5,724 nucleotides of DNA from RUG11788 sp964578175 (GTDB lineage Bacteria; Bacillota_I; Bacilli_A; RF39; UBA660): the NCBI GenBank assembly GCA_964578175.1, contig CAZOBH010000038.1:1-5724 (forward strand), given 5' to 3'. Shown piece by piece: positions 5,538 through 5,724 of the stretch (positions are counted from its first letter, which is position 1; each line of letters opens with the position of its first letter). The notes under the pieces are model-generated. The model was given only the letters and a program-made list of their open reading frames with translations. It was not told where the DNA came from and ran no database searches. The translations under genes were made by a program, and so were the position numbers.

Positions 5538-5702
5538 ATGGGATTTAGAACGATTGAAATAACTAAACCATGTGAGATACATATAAAAAATAAACAAATT
5601 GCACTTCATGCATATAAATTAGAATTTATTCATCCAACAACAAAAGAAAAATGTCTTTTTATAAAAAAACTGATTATGGAATCTGGAAAAAATATAATAT
5701 AA
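5538..5702 (+). pseudogene. Chimeric remnant ORF: Cas1-like N-terminus joined to RluA-like tail
   Basis: A 54-codon ORF from ATG 5538 to TAA 5700-5702. Residues 1-20 (MGFRTIEITKPCEIHIKNKQ) resemble the extreme N-terminus of type II CRISPR Cas1 integrases, which begin with M-[GST]-[FW]-R-[TS] and a short beta-hairpin leading to K-N-x-x-L. Residues 21-38 (IALHAYKLEFIHPTTKEK) instead resemble the C-terminal strand of RluA-family rRNA pseudouridine synthases (ALHAxxLxFxHPxTxE). Cas1 normally has ~290-330 residues, and its active-site E, H and D/E lie far beyond residue 20, so no Cas1 activity is possible. The RluA catalytic aspartate is absent too. There is no convincing ribosome site and no clear promoter after the tRNA terminator. 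Most likely this is a junction of two decayed genes rather than a working protein. The two short matches are pattern recognition from memory, so confidence is moderate. Confidence 0.5.
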
Positions 5703-5716
5703 ACCATTTTGATTAA
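5598..5716 (+). pseudogene. C-terminal remnant of an RluA-family pseudouridine synthase
   Basis: From 5598 the reading IALHAYKLEFIHPTTKEK matches the end of the RluA/RluD family, whose members convert uridine to pseudouridine in rRNA. Only this tail survives; the catalytic domain is absent upstream, where the tRNA and terminator lie. After ~5658 the in-frame tail (IKKLIMESGKNII) no longer looks like the family. A second frame from 5660 reads YKKTDYGIWKKYNINHFD and stops at 5714-5716. That aromatic, lysine-rich ending is a plausible original C-terminus, which would imply a frameshift near the A/T runs at 5656-5669. The tail assignment is fairly good; the frameshift is speculative. Confidence 0.45.
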
Positions 5717-5724
5717 GTAAAAAA

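Noticed and set aside
5526..5549. Alternative small ORF from ATG 5525, just before the chimeric ORF
   Set aside because: It stops at TAG after seven codons and has no ribosome site or recognisable content.
5486..5724. A CRISPR array or active cas operon near the Cas1-like start
   Set aside because: I see no regularly spaced direct repeats and no cas2 or cas9 sequence, and the Cas1 similarity ends after about 20 residues.
1..5724. Mycoplasma-type genetic code (TGA read as Trp)
   Set aside because: Base composition suggested it, but tryptophans in the clear genes use TGG and no conserved gene needs read-through of TGA.

Overview
This AT-rich window (intergenic regions and codon third positions almost all A/T) looks like chromosomal DNA of a low-GC Bacillota. 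Evidence includes classical Shine-Dalgarno sites (AGGAGG, AGGGGG), sigma-A-type promoters, hairpin-plus-U-run terminators and an elongator tRNA-Met close to the Bacillus form. Tryptophan is read from TGG and no in-frame TGA is needed, so the standard bacterial code fits. An uncultured gut or Mollicutes-related Bacilli lineage is a reasonable guess, but only a guess.

Minus strand (1-3682): two transcription units point leftward. The upstream one starts at a good promoter (3704-3732). It encodes a TroA/ZnuA-like lipoprotein that has lost the usual metal-binding histidines (2822-3682), then, 9 nt later, an unrecognised 467-residue coiled-coil protein (1409-2812). A terminator-like hairpin lies inside the first codons of the second gene, and a proper terminator overlaps its stop codon. 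Next comes a two-component system: an OmpR/PhoB-type response regulator (684-1343) overlapping by 14 bp a sensor histidine kinase (697 to beyond the left edge) that appears to start at TTG. Only the kinase's sensor, membrane and HAMP portion is in the window.

Plus strand (3775-5724): rnc (RNase III) is transcribed divergently from the lipoprotein, with a very short leader. Its terminator also contains the -35 box of the next promoter, which drives a membrane protein (4518-5348) whose C-terminal domain carries a GIMQV motif reminiscent of lysozyme-like transglycosylases. Then come an elongator tRNA-Met with encoded CCA (5409-5485) and a strong terminator.

The oddest item is a 54-codon ORF right after the tRNA terminator (5538-5702). 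Its first ~20 residues look like the N-terminus of a type II Cas1, and the rest looks like the C-terminal tail of an RluA-family pseudouridine synthase. It is best read as a junction of two gene remnants downstream of a tRNA gene. No cas2, cas9 or CRISPR repeat is visible. I see no convincing complete new system; the chimeric remnant, the ligand-poor lipoprotein with its coiled-coil partner, and the membrane protein with the GIMQV domain most deserve a second look. No stretch over 300 bases lacks a gene.
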